Below, piece after piece: positions 24,171 to 35,871 of a stretch of 64,000 nt of DNA. Where the stretch lies: positions 23,931,001 through 23,995,000 of the forward strand of contig NC_063263.1 of assembly GCF_019578655.1 (NCBI RefSeq). The letters are read 5' to 3'. The number at the start of each line of letters is the position of its first letter. The stretch's first letter is position 1. The notes below the pieces were generated by a model. It was not told the origin of the DNA and did no database searches. It saw only the letters and a list, made by a program, of their open reading frames with translations. Source of the stretch: Ricinus communis. Taxonomy: Eukaryota > Streptophyta > Magnoliopsida > Malpighiales > Euphorbiaceae. The position numbers and the translations under genes are program-made.

Positions 24171-24608
24171 TGTTTGCCCTTATAAACCAAGAACTAGGGT
24201 TTGAACTGGTGAATTGAAGGAAGGATGGTGAATTGGCAGTTTGTAATGGTCATATAATGTTTTATGAAATTCACGGTCGTATCTTCCATTAGTGGGGTCG
24301 CAATTCTCAGCCTTTGAATACCTTTGGTTTCTGCATCAAACATCTTTATTCTTACAGTTGCGCCTTTTGGGATGTGGTCACAATTTTCAGCCTCAAGTCT
24401 TCAAATCCTTATGTCCATAAACTTGTCATTTTTATGGTTGGGCCTTGAAGGGTGCGGTGCAGTCACGATTTTCAAGCAGACTTGGATTCTTATCTTTGAT
24501 TAATGCTACAACAACAACACTTAAAATAACATTAGATCAAGATCTTAATTTAAATGTCAAGATCAAAATTAGAGACTTTAACCATATGACAAAGTATATA
24601 GGATAACA
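24171..24608 (-). mobile_element. Copia (Sirevirus-like) 3' LTR
   Basis: On the minus strand it runs from TGTTATCC to GGGCAAACA, TG...CA ends. On its high-coordinate side lies a polypurine tract (minus AAAAGGGGGATAT), typical of Sirevirus 3' LTRs. The similar LTR at 28792-29218 is the partner. The gypsy sequence beside it (ACATGAGTT) suggests target duplication GAGTT. Confidence 0.75.
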
Positions 24609-26298
24609 ATATCCCCCTTTTGGATTTTGATGAAAAAATTGAATTTCAAGGATAAAAACATAAAATAATTGTTATTAGGAGTTAAGTTATTTTTTAGAGA
24701 TTATGTATAAAGTCTTGCTCCCCCCTAAAGTCTAACTACCCCTTACTCTTTACATATATATTTTTTACATATTTTATATCTCTCCCCCTTACTCAACTCA
24801 TATCTCTCCTTTTTTACTCAACTTGCTCATAGTCTCTCCCCTCCTTTGTTAATATCACAAAGAATAAAAGAGGCAATAATAGAGAAAGAGAGTAAACATT
24901 AGAATGAAAAGAGACAAAAAATACTAATTTCATTAATATAATATAAGATTATAAGCACACAAAAGAAGGGCTAAAGACAAGAAAAAGAAAACATGAAATA
25001 CAAAGGAATAAGATGAGTAAAAGAAAGAAAGGAAGGCTCTAGATGTCTTGAGAATCACTAGGCTCTTTTTTATTATCCTCTTCATCTTCATTACTCTCAT
25101 CATCGAAAAACCTCCAAAAATCTGAATAACAAGGAAGGATTCCATGGTCCTTTTAGATTTCAAGATCCTCATAAACATGCTTATGAAGCTTATAGAACTT
25201 TTCAATTCTTTTGGCTTGCTTGGTCATGAAAATCATCATTTTGTCCTTAAAGTAATTCTTCCTTGTGGAACACCTGTTCTTGCTCCGCTCCTCCCCCTCA
25301 TTGGTAGTCTCCTCAACTTCTTGCTCTTTTTCCCATTTTTCAATATTCAACCTTGCCTTATTTTTCTCCCTTTCTTACTGCATGGTGGAGATAGCACTAA
25401 CACCCAAGATTACCTTATAGGAATCATCACCTTTCTTTTTATCACTTCAAAACTAAGAAAGTATTAAAAGGTGATGTAACTTATGCTCAAGGATAGGGAG
25501 TATTTCAAGTGGACTAAGCTTGTGGGCATGAGAAGTTTAAAGTAGTTGGCTATCATGGACATATAGAAGGAAACAAGTATGCATCCACGAGAGGACTTAG
25601 TAAATGCAAGAAGTGGTTAATGAAAAAATAGGACAACTAGATAGGTCTGTTATGGATCATGCAATAGAGGATGTATAGATCCCTTTAAGTGATTTTCTTA
25701 TTTCCATCATACCTTCCATGAATGGTGAGCGTGATGAGTCTATGGAGAATCCAATATAGGAAGGATTTTATGTGTTTGGCATTGAAATTTTTTTATCTAA
25801 TTTGGTTTCAATAGAGATTATTTTTTAAAAAGTGACCAAACTTACCTCCAAATCTCCTAGGGTGGTGATTCCATGATCTTGGAAGTTTATGTTTCCAAAA
25901 TCATTTCTTATGAGGGAGAAATCTTACTGATATAGGTTGAAGGTGATCCCAAAATAGCCCAGCTCTCCTCCAGGCCTCTTACTAGCCTAAAAAAAACTCA
26001 AGTATTCCAAGGTAAGTTTTTTGTATCCATCCATATTAGGATAGACAAGTCTATCCATTTAGATGTCGTTAAGATGTTTTAGAACATCTTCATTCATTCC
26101 AAGCTTTAGAAAGTCGACATTGAAGGGTGCTCTTGAAGCTTCAAACTTCTTTTTGGCAAGAGTCTTGTATCTGCTCCTTGCTTTTTGAGTTGTGCCCTTC
26201 ATTATATTGGGTATGTTAAGAGAGGAGGCAAGGGTTTTCTGTTCCAAGCCCTTACCATTGCTTTTGCTAGCTTGACTAGAGGTTTTATTTAGAGCCAT
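24609..26298 (-). pseudogene. Sirevirus-like 3' region with degraded extra (env-like/Athila ORF1-like) ORF
   Basis: A polypurine tract lies at 24608-24624. Then comes a CT-rich untranslated region, also seen at 52719-53140. The clearest coding part is minus 26059-26298 (80 codons), containing KARSRYKTLAKKKFEASRA and NEDVLKHLND. After a stop it continues with stops through a GELGYFGITFNLYQ-like segment to about 25880. The position downstream of pol in a Copia element matches the extra ORF of Sireviruses, and the motif pattern resembles the plant Athila ORF1/putative transposon domain. Frames near 24933-25467 are low-complexity and not called. Confidence 0.5.
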
Positions 26299-26929
26299 TG
26301 AGAAGAAGAATGGTAAATGTGATGATGCAAGAAAGTTGCTTTGAAAGAATGCCTTTAAAAGAGAGAAAGTTTCAACTTTGAGAGAAGAAAAGTGAAATAT
26401 GTGTTAAAATGCATGTAGGAGTGAACGAGGGGTATTTTACTCAAGAACTACTCAAAATACAGTAAAAAACCATTCAAGAGGTATAAATCCTCGTGAAATA
26501 TTCAAAAATAAACGGTAATATTTTTTAAAAAAGGAGGCTTTTTGTAACCGTGATACACAGGTAGCAACTACAAAATTCAAATGCCTATTAAAATGGTTAG
26601 TATGACTAGTATCATGGCCGCGAATGCTGGAGGCCTGACCGTGAAAATGAGAAAAGTCTTGGCAGAACCAAGGCTTCGATTTTGGCCTCTTTTTTCAACC
26701 TTGCCTATTCATTACAATTGTGATTTTTGAAAAGTTTGAAAATCCTTTTAAAACACATACCATTTTGCCTCTTGTGACAAATAACCACTTTAAGTATGAA
26801 TGGATGTAATAACAATGAATGCATTAACTTGATTCATGTTCATTTCCATTCAATAAAAAAATTGCAACATATATCACATTTTCACAAAATCAATCAATCA
26901 AAGCAAGTTATTCAAGGCAATTACTATCA

Positions 26930-28547
26930 AGCATACCAAGTTTCCTTTTAATGAAGTTTAATCCTTCCTTACTAAGGGGTTTGGTAAATCTATCAGCAAG
27001 TTGGTTGTTAGTGTCAATAAATTCTAACACCACATCACCATTTTGCACATGATCTCGTAAAAAATGATGCCTAATGTCTATGTTTACTCCTAGAATGTTG
27101 AATGGAGTTCTTAGATAAATTTAATGCACTTGTGTTATCACACTTAATAAGAATGTGATCTAGCACTTAATCATAATCCTTGAGTTATTATTTTATCCAA
27201 AGAATTTGAGTACAACAACAAACCTCAGCCACATATTCTACTTTGGCAGTGGATAAGTTAACCGAGACTTGCTTCTTACTAAACCATGAAACTAGACATT
27301 CTCCTAAGAAATGGCAAGTTCCGAAAGTGCTTTTCCTATTTAGGAGACTACTTGCATAGTCAGCATCGAAGAAGCCAACTATGTCAAATGATATTTCCTT
27401 AAGATACTAAAGCCCTACATTCATAGTGCCATGAAAATATTTTAGAATTCTCTTAATTGCATGCAAATGTGACTCTTTAGGACTAGATTGAAAACAAACA
27501 CCCAAGCAAACACTATACAAGATATCAGGTCTAGAAGCCGTAAGATAAACTAGAGATCCAATCATACCTCTATATTTCTTCTCATTAATTGGATTATCCT
27601 TTTCATCTTTGTCCAATTTCATTAATGTGCTCATTAATTTCTTAGTAATCTTGCATCCCTCTATTCCGAACTTTTTGAAAAGTTCTCTAGTATACTTGGA
27701 TTAGTTAATGAAGAGGTCATCCTTGCATTGTTTAATTTGCAATCCTAGGAAGAACTTGAGTTCTCTCATCATGCTCATATTAAATTTTCTAGTCATACAC
27801 TTAGAAAATTCTTCACAAGGATTCCTTAGTAGTACTAAATATAATATCATAACATATGTAGTATTAACCTTCCTTTTGAAAAATCATTTTGAAGTAAAAA
27901 TGTGCTAAGCGTTCCGTATCAAGCTCTAGGAGCTTATTTTAAATCATACAAGACTTTTATCAATTTGAAAACATGGTTTAGAAACTCATGATGCTCAAAA
28001 TCGGAAAGTTGTTTAACATACACTTCTTCGTCAATAAAACTATTGAAAAAAGCATTCTTAACATCAATTTAAAAGATTTAAAAGTTCTTATAAAAAGCAT
28101 AGGCTAGCAAAATTCTAATGGCTTCTAATCTTGCTATAGGTGCAAATGTTTTATGATAGTCAATACCTTCCTCTTAGTTATAGCCTTTAGCAACCAATCG
28201 AGCTTTGTTCCTATTGATGGAACCTTGCTCATCTAACTTGTTTCTATACACCCATTTACAACCTATAACAGGATGACCATTGGGTCTACGAACAAGTTTC
28301 CACACTTGATTCCTCTCAAATTGGTTGAGTTCTTCTTATATAGCAATCACCCAACATTCATCATTAAGAGCTTCAATAATGCTCATTTACTCAATTTCAG
28401 TGAAAAAAGCAAGATTATTGTCTAAATGCTTAAATTAAGATCTAGTATTTACACCTTTTGAGAGGTCACCTATTATTAGCTCCTTAGGATGCCCCTTGAG
28501 TTCCTTCCATTCTTTTGACAACTCTTAAGATGGTGGAGAAGGTTCAA
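26930..28547 (-). pseudogene. Copia reverse transcriptase and RNase H remnant
   Basis: On the minus strand the beginning of the Copia RT ([13 protein letters not shown], then [10 protein letters not shown] at about 28170) and later the RT-RNase H junction (KYRGMIGSLVYLTASRPDI, in the frame 27407-27634) can be read between many stops. RNase H text continues to about 26930. Gag, protease and integrase are missing: the sequence is cut at 28547, where gypsy pol begins. It is a dead fragment of the minus-strand Sirevirus-like element. Confidence 0.75.
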
Positions 28548-28791
28548 TGCTTTGGAGCTGATTTTGCCCAAAGGTGCTGCTAAGATTTCAGACTTGGAAA
28601 GGAATGAATTCTTTGAGCCCATCAACCTGGATCGTCTCAAGAAACTATGTTTTAAAAAAGAGAAAAAAATTGAATAAAAAAGGGACTTTTTAATCAGAAA
28701 ATCTGAAAAGGTTGGTCAGGTAAAAACTAAGGCAATAGAGAGAGAAAATATTCAGCTTGAAAATCCAAAAGGACTGTTGATAACATGAGTT
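28548..28791 (+). mobile_element. Gypsy integrase C-terminus and minisatellite tail, copy 2
   Basis: The reading frame ILPKGAAKISDLERNEF and INLDRLKKLCFKK is the end of Ty3/gypsy pol. It is followed by minisatellite units (28684-28785) and the junction ACATGAGTT to a Copia LTR. From about 28579 it repeats 23975-24170 closely, but it extends further into pol on its left. Confidence 0.75.
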
Positions 28792-29218
28792 TGTTTGCTC
28801 TTATGAACCAAGAAGGGTGGATTAGTAAATTGAAGGAAGGATAATGAATTGGCGATTTGTAACGGTCACAATGTTTCATGAAATTCGCGATCGGCACCTT
28901 CCATGGGTGTGCTCGCAATTCTCAGCCTTTGAAATCCTTTTGTTTCTACTTCAGAAGTCTCTATTTTCATGATCGCACCTTTCAGGGTGCAATCGTGATT
29001 TTCAGCCTTAAGTCTTCAAATCCTTTTATCTATAAACTTGTCATTTTTGCGATTATGCCTTGAAGGATGAGGTCATAATTTTCAAGCAGACTTGGGTTCT
29101 TATCTTTGATTAATGCTACAATAAAAACACTTGAAATAGCATTAGATCAAGATCCTAGTTTGAGTGTCAATATCAAAATTAGAGACTTTAGCCTTATGGC
29201 AAAGCATCTAGGCTAATA
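28792..29218 (-). mobile_element. Copia (Sirevirus-like) LTR, second copy
   Basis: It is similar throughout to 24171-24608. The minus-strand start has mutated (TATTAGCC in place of TGTTATCC). On the right the gypsy tail resumes with GAGTGTATCATAAG. Compared with the uninterrupted copy near 61115-61140 this gives a target duplication GAGTT/GAGT. The left side is gypsy sequence, not Copia primer-binding sequence, so it behaves as a solo LTR in a duplicated gypsy tail. Confidence 0.7.
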
Positions 29219-29394
29219 GAGTGTATCATAAGAAATAAAAATTTACCTATTTGGACCTTTATTGAATGAATAAAATTAACTAGAGTTTTTATCAAGTTTG
29301 CATGTGAATGCTTATTACTTTATACACTACTAAAACAAAAATAAAACAAAATAAAATATAAGCAAAATTTTTGTGAGATATAAAAATATAAGTG

Positions 29395-30774
29395 TTTTCA
29401 CTTTCTTCTCTTTGCATTTGCATTCTCGGACTCAGTAGCTAGCTCTCTAGTCCTCTTATCCCTTGCAAGTCCAAGTGCAGCAAGCCTTAAAGTTATTGTC
29501 TGTGGTCAGGTCACCTTCAGCATCGATGTTACGCTCTATGGTACAACGAGGCCATAACCTCTCAATTTTGTCTAGAAAATCTTGTCTCAAAAGGAAACCT
29601 TTGAAGTCTGGAGGTATTCTAAAACCAACTGCTTCATTCCATACTGGTAGTAGAGCCTAGAGGGTGTATAGAAAGTAAATTCTCGAAGTTTAGGCAAGAG
29701 GACACAACCCCCATATATGAGAAGTGTAACATGTTGAATCTTCCACTAAGGGAAAGTCTAGCAAATAAGGGTATCCGGTGTGCCTTTCATCCAGTATGCC
29801 CAGCCTTCATGACCTCGAGGCACAATGATAAAGCAAACTTGCACATATTTTTGCTCAAATTTATCAATGTCTCTTAGAATAGTCAATATTTAGAGCTTCT
29901 CGCACAACCAAATATGTAAAAAGAGAAAATAAGGAAAAAAGAGAGAAAGAAGAGAAAAAAAATAAAAAGAATAGAAAAAAGAAAGTGCTAAGTTGAAAAT
30001 CCGAAAGGGTGACTTAGGCAAAAATAGAGTCTGCTAAATTAAAAATTCAAAAGGTCTGCTTAGGCAAAAATTAAGATATTAGTTTACTAAGTTGAGAACC
30101 CAAAAGGACAGTTTAGGCAAAACTTAAGGTATAAAATAAAAAAATAAAAGTGATTTGGTTACATACTTATAAGAGAATAAGGTTGTTAACAAACCTTTAA
30201 TAGGTTTTGTACATATCCAACGCAATAATGGTTTTAGCCAAAACCATTGGAATTGGATTAGCACCGTGCTCCAGTTGATTAATAATACTAGTAATTTGGA
30301 TATCTCCTCCACCTTGAGGTGGAATCATTAGAAATTGAGTGTAAAGGCAAAAGTTTACTATCCTAACCTAGAAAGGAATTCCTCTTTCTTTCTTATCATA
30401 ATAGGAAACCAGAGAAGTAAGGGTAACGTACTCACCAACAGAACGAAAAAGTACCTCAGCTAGGGGTATGTTGAACAGTTCTACAAGTTTTCCAAGAAAA
30501 AAGGATCATCAAGCCTTGATAAAGTAATTGGATGGGTGATCTCTAGGACCTCCAAAGATGGCAATGAACTCTTCAATCATAGAGCATAATTCTTGGCCAT
30601 TGAAGTAGAAGACAGGGTCTCTTGGGCACCAAAATTTTAACAGTCGAGAAAAAGAAACTTGTAGTCAAGGTCGATATGTTGCAAAGCCTTGAAAGAGGAA
30701 AGGTGAAATTTTCCAAGCTTGATCCATTCATCGCTAGTTATGGTTTTGAGGACCTTTGCAATTTTTTAAGTCAG
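29395..30774 (-). pseudogene. Antisense ORF (aORF) of the gypsy family, copy F; PMD/DUF7745-like
   Basis: It lies antisense to the surrounding pol fragments, downstream of the pol tail. Exon 1 (about 30774 to 30171) has DEWIKLGKFH, then SFKALQH, later GGGDIQITSIINQLEHGA and MVLAKTIIALDM, with stops and frame changes between. The start codon aligned with copy E has mutated (ATG to CTG). The intron, 30170-29914, holds the minisatellite; both splice sites are damaged (AT for GT, AT for AG). Exon 2 runs to about 29395 (GHEGWAYWMKG, FYTPSRLYYQYG, KIERLWPR). A TATA-like box lies at 30831-30838. The pattern resembles the plant-mobile-domain/DUF7745 proteins carried by plant retroelements; function is unknown. 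Confidence 0.65.
29985..30128 (+). repeat. Minisatellite in the intron of antisense ORF copy F
   Basis: Three units of about 48 bp are present, each CTAAGTTGAAAATCC, GAAAGG core and CTTAGGCAAAAATTAAG, within the antisense intron 29914-30170. Same family as 17845-18105. Confidence 0.75.
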
Positions 30775-30830
30775 ACTTTTGGAATTAGAATGAAGGAATC
30801 GCATTTGATAAAGCAAAGAATATGTGTGTG

Positions 30831-30838
30831 TATTTATA
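30831..30838 (-). promoter_or_regulatory. TATA-like box upstream of antisense ORF copy F
   Basis: TATAAATA on the minus strand lies about 57 bp before the aligned start position of the antisense ORF. A perfect palindrome GAGCTGATCAGCTC follows at about 30878-30891, further upstream. The same order (palindrome-type motif, TATA-like box, antisense ORF) is seen in copy E. Confidence 0.5.
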
Positions 30839-30839
30839 A

Positions 30840-31135
30840 GGCTAGAACTTGAGTCAAAATAAGACTCTGCAACTACAGAGCTGATCAGCTCAGCTCCACA
30901 GCCGATCGATTGTGTGATATGGCTTTATCTCGGATTTGATTTTGAAGACTTTTTTCGCATTTCAAAGATTGTATAAGTTGTACACGTGTAAAAGTGGTGT
31001 TAGACAATAAAAGAATGCATCAAATTGATTTCAATATTAAAATTCACTGTTATTAAATTAGTAAAAGTACATTATAATATCAAGTACAAAATAATGTCTT
31101 GAAAAAGTAAATAGGTAGACTAGTCAAAAGAAGTC
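30840..31135. other. Gap between antisense ORF and next pol fragment
   Basis: It holds the palindrome cluster (30876-30915, GAGCTGATCAGCTC and GCCGATCGATTG) and about 200 bp of AT-rich sequence with no recognisable LTR. Whether a gypsy LTR was lost here cannot be told. Confidence 0.45.
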
Positions 31136-31971
31136 GTTGGGGCCCTCTCCTTACCTCAAGACTTTGGTTTGTGATTTCTCTAAGTGTTTGCTCATACACT
31201 TGCTAAGAGATAAGAACTAGATGGCAGATTCGTTGGCCACTCTCTCATCTATATGGGATAATATTGTACAACTCTTGATGAAGCCATTAGTGATCGTAAA
31301 ATTTAGGGTACCTTGCTACTATGGAGAGCGGATTATGGATATCCAGATGGGCCTAAAAGAAAAGCCTTGATTTTATGATTTACAGAAGTTTATGGAAAAT
31401 AAAGATTGTCTAGAAGAGGGATCTACATGAGACATGTATGCGCTAAGGATTTAAGCCAAGAACTACATCAATTGTGATGGTATATTGTATAGAAGAATGG
31501 ATTTGGGTGTTTGGCTAAGGTGTCTGACTAATAAAAAGCACAAGCGGTAATAGAAGAAGTGCATAAATGGGTGTGTGGGCCTTACATGAATGACATAGTG
31601 TTGAGTAGGAAAGTTATGCGTCAAGGCTATTATTGGTTGACAACGGAAAAGGATTTTATAGCTTTAGTAAGAAAATGCCATCAGTGTCAATTATACAGTA
31701 ATCTAAGTTGCTTGCCTCCAACTTACAATTTGATGTCTCTGTGGCATTTTGTAGCTTGGGGAATCGACATTATTAGGGAGACAAAGCCTCCCTTGAATGG
31801 ATAGAGGTTTACAGTCGTGGAATAGACTATTTCTCTAAATGGGTTGAGGTCAAGTTATTTACCACCATAGGCAAAACATATGCTCAGGTTTATAAAAAGA
31901 AATTTGATTTGCAGATATGAGGTCCCGCAACATGTTGTAACAGACAATGGGGTACAGTTCATGGGTGAAAC
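31136..31971 (+). pseudogene. Gypsy RNase H end and integrase N-terminal half
   Basis: A damaged RNase H/linker is readable to about 31520. The integrase zinc-binding region follows in frame 31559-31804: VHKWVCGPYMND, GYYWLTTEKDF and RKCHQCQ. The catalytic core begins (IDYFSKWVEVK, about 31825-31857) and reaches VTDNGVQFMG (31938-31967), keeping the second catalytic Asp. There are stops and a frame change near 31800. The frame is then broken at 31972 by a foreign LTR; the integrase resumes at 34619 after missing roughly 70 codons. Confidence 0.8.
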
Positions 31972-34618
31972 TGTCACGACCCGATCTATGGGCGCGTGAC
32001 CGGCACTAGGGAATGGGTAAGCGTAACGCTACTGAATCCAATAGTAAGGTTGACCATTCACTAACTTAATAAAATTTCAATCCAATAGCACTGATCCACA
32101 ATTAATCTTACCTATCATGTTCTACATATTTAGAATTTGGACTGCCAACATAAATAAGCAAAACTGAAATTTACATGAAATTACAAAATGATAAATCTGA
32201 AATTTCTATTGCGGAGATTCTAGAATTTTTAAAAGTCAAACATACCAAAAATCAATTACGTAAACCCGAAGATGAAGGAATCGGGCTGTTAGATGAAAAG
32301 AACTGCGGAAAAACTAACCACACCTGAAAAACAATTAAATTAAGATTGTCAGTCTCGGGAGTGAGTTAAAATCATATATCCAAAAACAATAACAGACACT
32401 TCAATAACACATTTGTTTAATTTAACATAAAATATTAAGTCATGCAAACATATACATATCATGCCATGCTTCTATAAAATAAATTTCACATACTATGGGA
32501 TGGAGTACTTCAGTAGAACCCTAATCCCCATTACTAAAAAGTCTTAGCCTTTCGTCCCCCTTATTCCAACAGAACTGGCGCCTAGAGAGCGAAGCTCGAC
32601 CAGGGTCCTTTACTCCGGCAACTCACTCTACTCATCCAGAGAGTTAAACTCGACCAGGGCAAGTCCTAAACCATTCTTCTATTACCTTACTCAAATTCTA
32701 CCAGGCACACGCAGTCCTGATGTAACTCATCGGGTAGCATGTTCTACTGTCGTCTCGTCCTAAGTCAACATGCACTCACAATAGCATTATGCAGAAAATG
32801 ATACATATATGAATAGTAATTAAATGAATAATTTAAGTCTATAATCAATTAATCACAAATGTTATTTAAAATCTGCACATGAGACATGTAAATAGATATA
32901 TGACTTTAACTCACAGTTCTGATGACCTCCTAGCTCTGCTCCTATGCCTCAGGTGAAGCGAGCCGAACTAATGGATTTATCTAATCATGGAAATAATTAA
33001 ATCAGTAAATATAAAACCTTTGGCAATTAACCCTAGGCCTAGACTCCTCGAATTACTGTCTAAGAATCTCGACTAGGAAGAATTCTAACAAAAATTTGAA
33101 AAAACCTCCCATAAATTACGGATATTTACCCTCCACGACCTGCTAGAAAACACTTAAATATACAGCGATTAATTAACTGGAGTCGGGCTACCAAAACTAC
33201 ATTAATTTTTACGACTCTGCAACACAACACAAAACATGATTATTGGCAGACGGTCTGACAATTAATTATTTTAACTCACAATATAAGCTCAATAAAATTA
33301 AATAAACACATAATTTTATCAATGAGCTCTAAAATCAACGGCTAGAGAATTACCGAGACACTTGATTACTCGATCGACTCGCCTCCAGCCGCAGAGTCCG
33401 ATCGATGATCCGAACGCGTCTACGGACTCGAAACAATGCGTTGATGATGATTCCAGCTTCCGATCTTCCGATCCGACCCCTGATCATCTGAAGAAATTCA
33501 TGGATGATCTCGGCCGTCGATTTTCAAACGGAATCCGATCACCACGAAACTGGTGCCATTGGAAAGCTTGAGCTGAGGAGAGTCCGGATATGCCCTTCGA
33601 TTGGCCATCCCTCGTTGGAACTCGCCGAAAAAGTCTGAAATTTCGGCTGCCTTCACCTCACCGGAACTCCTTCCTCCGGCCGCCAAAATCAATGCCGAAA
33701 CTTCCAAAAGGAAGCCCTTAACTCACTGGTCATTCAAGACCGACCTCGCCGTCATTGGTCGCCCGAATGGCGCCGACAACCGCTGCCCCCCTTTTTTTCT
33801 CCTTTTACCGCCGCCATCGCCGCTATCACGGCTAGCTCTTCCGCTAGCCCGATGATCGGCCACGGTAAGCCTCCTCTCCTTCCTCCTCTCTCTCTCTTCC
33901 CTTCCCCCAACGCCATCCTCTTTTCCTTCTTTTCTTTCTTTTCTTTTCTTTCATTCCTTATCGACATTTGGTCCCTGAACTTTTCTTCTTTACCATTTAG
34001 TCCCTCAACTTCTTTAATTACCAACAATTTCATCCTGTAAAATTTCTAATTAACCCTCCAACTTTTCTTTAGCTTTTCAATTAAGCCCCTAACTAATTAA
34101 TTTGGGCCAAATTAAAATTATTGAAAATATAGAATTACTTATTTACCCTTGTTTTTAAAAGTAAAGTTATCAAAATACCCTTATCGACACATTTAATTAC
34201 AAAAATACTAACCATACAAATTTTTATTTAGAACCCCAGCTCAAAACAATTATATTTTAATCCTCACTCCAAAATTAATTGTCAATTTAATCATAATACT
34301 TAATTAACTCAATTAATCAATTTACTAACTATCTCCCAATTAAAATCAACACCATTAGCTAATTAAGATTTGCTATTCCCCAATAAATTCTTTTTATAAA
34401 AATATTATTTACCAACTCTTTCATAACTTTCAAATATAGAATTTAATTCATGTACTCATATGGGGAGAAAATTAAATGACCAAAAATATAACTTATTGCC
34501 CAAAGAATTTACTTAATTAATTTCTTGAAAATCAAACTAATTTGATATAGAAAAATAACTCTCTTATTTTTATCTAGCATTGAAATTCTATTTTAAATTG
34601 TATAGACGTCATACTACA
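31972..34618 (-). mobile_element. Solo LTR (2647 bp) of a second gypsy/chromovirus-like family
   Basis: On the minus strand it starts TGTAGTATGACG and ends GGGTCGTGACA, the TGTARTA...GGGTCGTGACA style of Tekay/Del-type LTRs. It splits an integrase gene. No internal retroelement sequence is attached, hence solo LTR. The flanking five bases do not match (GAAAC left, TTATT right), and part of the integrase is missing, so a deletion accompanied or followed the insertion. Positions 33360-33900 are strikingly GC- and CpG-rich compared with the window. Frames there (33362-34040) have no family motifs and probably reflect the base composition. Confidence 0.65.
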
Positions 34619-34985
34619 TTATTTATAGGAATGAAGCGGTTCTACCAGTTAAGCTAGCGTTGAAGTCTTTGAGACTTGTATTAGAAGCTGATATACCCGA
34701 GTATTAATGGGCCGAGCAGAGCTACGAGCAATTAGCTTTGATCAATGAGAAGAGAATGAAGGCTTTGTATCACATGCAGTTGTATCGAAAGAGAGTAGCT
34801 AGGACATTCAACAAGAGGGTCAAGCTAAGGAAGATTAGAGCTGGTTATTTAGTATTGAAGCACACGCGGCCTACATTGTTCGATCCTAAAAGGAAGTTCA
34901 AGCTCAGTTCGGAGGGCCCATATCTTGTAAAGAAAATTATGTCCAAAGGTGCTGAAAAGATTTTAGCCTGGAAGGGAATTAATTC
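34619..34985 (+). pseudogene. Gypsy integrase C-terminal segment
   Basis: It continues the integrase of 31136-31971: NEAVLPVKLALKSLR, a stop where Trp-adjacent text is expected, then the open frame from 34738 with ALINEKRMKALYHMQLY, KIRAGYLVLKHTRP and GPYLVKKIMSKGAEKI. These are the terminal features of Ty3/gypsy integrase. A related minus-strand copy lies at 61313-61504. Confidence 0.75.
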
Positions 34986-35380
34986 TTTAAGCCCATTAAT
35001 TCTTGCATATTTATCTCTCAACTCTTTACATTCAATTCTTGTAAATTTTTTACTTCTACTACTAATAGCACCAACATTTTGTGCTCTCATTAGCGACAGC
35101 CTATAGTCCGTCAGTAAGTTTCCATTACTAGGTTGTTGCACCTTTCTTCGAACTCAAGTTCGTTGGTGACCTATTGTAAATCTGTCGACATTTAGAAACA
35201 GCTTCCATATGTTGCTAAATGGCTTTGCTAAATGCTTCATTTTCCTTGTAGTGTACTTCTTGCATTCTTCTTGTGCACTAATCTTGTGTCTGTGTTCTAT
35301 TGTCTTTATTCTACAATTTAAGGTCACTAGTTCGACCCTTATCTTGGTTTTACAGGACAATAAAAAAAATTTCTAATATG
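34986..35380. other. Unassigned sequence after the gypsy integrase
   Basis: The frame runs on past the integrase end without recognisable motifs. T-rich text and a possible LTR-like fragment (TTGTTGCACC near 35133) are present, but nothing could be identified. Confidence 0.35.
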
Positions 35381-35871
35381 ATTGCTTGACCAATATCTTT
35401 TATGATTACAAGAGGTTAGTTTGTATATATATATTATTGCATAATGCGATACTAGATAATTTATATATATATATATTATTATTGCATTATATATATACTT
35501 CAGCTTATATTAAATAATTCAACTCTAGTATAATACTTAATGAAATCAGAAATACCATTAGTAACATAAATTAGGTCCGCTTATAATTTAAGAATAGATA
35601 TTCATATTTAGGCCAATTAAAATAAAATCTTACTTACTTATTTAATATCATAAAATAAAATTTAATTGCACCAGAAAGCAATATGTTATATTATTAGATA
35701 ATATTAAATTAAATAATACTCATATTACTCATATTAAATTAAAAAGGTCAATAACGATTAATGAGACCTCGTAAAAAATTAGATGCTCAATTTATCATGG
35801 AAAATATTAAATTACCAAATTGCCCTCGAAAAATAATGAAATTAAGATTTAAAAAAATTACGGGTATTACA
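35381..35871 (-). mobile_element. 3' LTR (truncated) of the minus-strand chromovirus
   Basis: On the minus strand the LTR starts TGTAATACCCG at 35871, directly after a polypurine tract (AAGAGGGGGAGAA, 35872-35886). It runs through AT-rich sequence, including a TA microsatellite (35424-35500). The 3' end of the LTR was not found; the low-coordinate boundary is approximate. Confidence 0.65.

Noticed and set aside
24933..25467. ORFs of 65-107 codons on both strands
   Set aside because: They lie in low-complexity, mutually overlapping sequence of the Copia 3' region; no domain pattern.
33362..34040. Several overlapping ORFs of 60-93 codons in the CpG-rich core of the solo LTR
   Set aside because: Open on both strands because GC-rich DNA has few stop codons; no motifs and located inside an LTR.
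34845..35360. Minus-strand ORFs of 68-98 codons
   Set aside because: The first mirrors the plus-strand integrase; the second has no recognised pattern.
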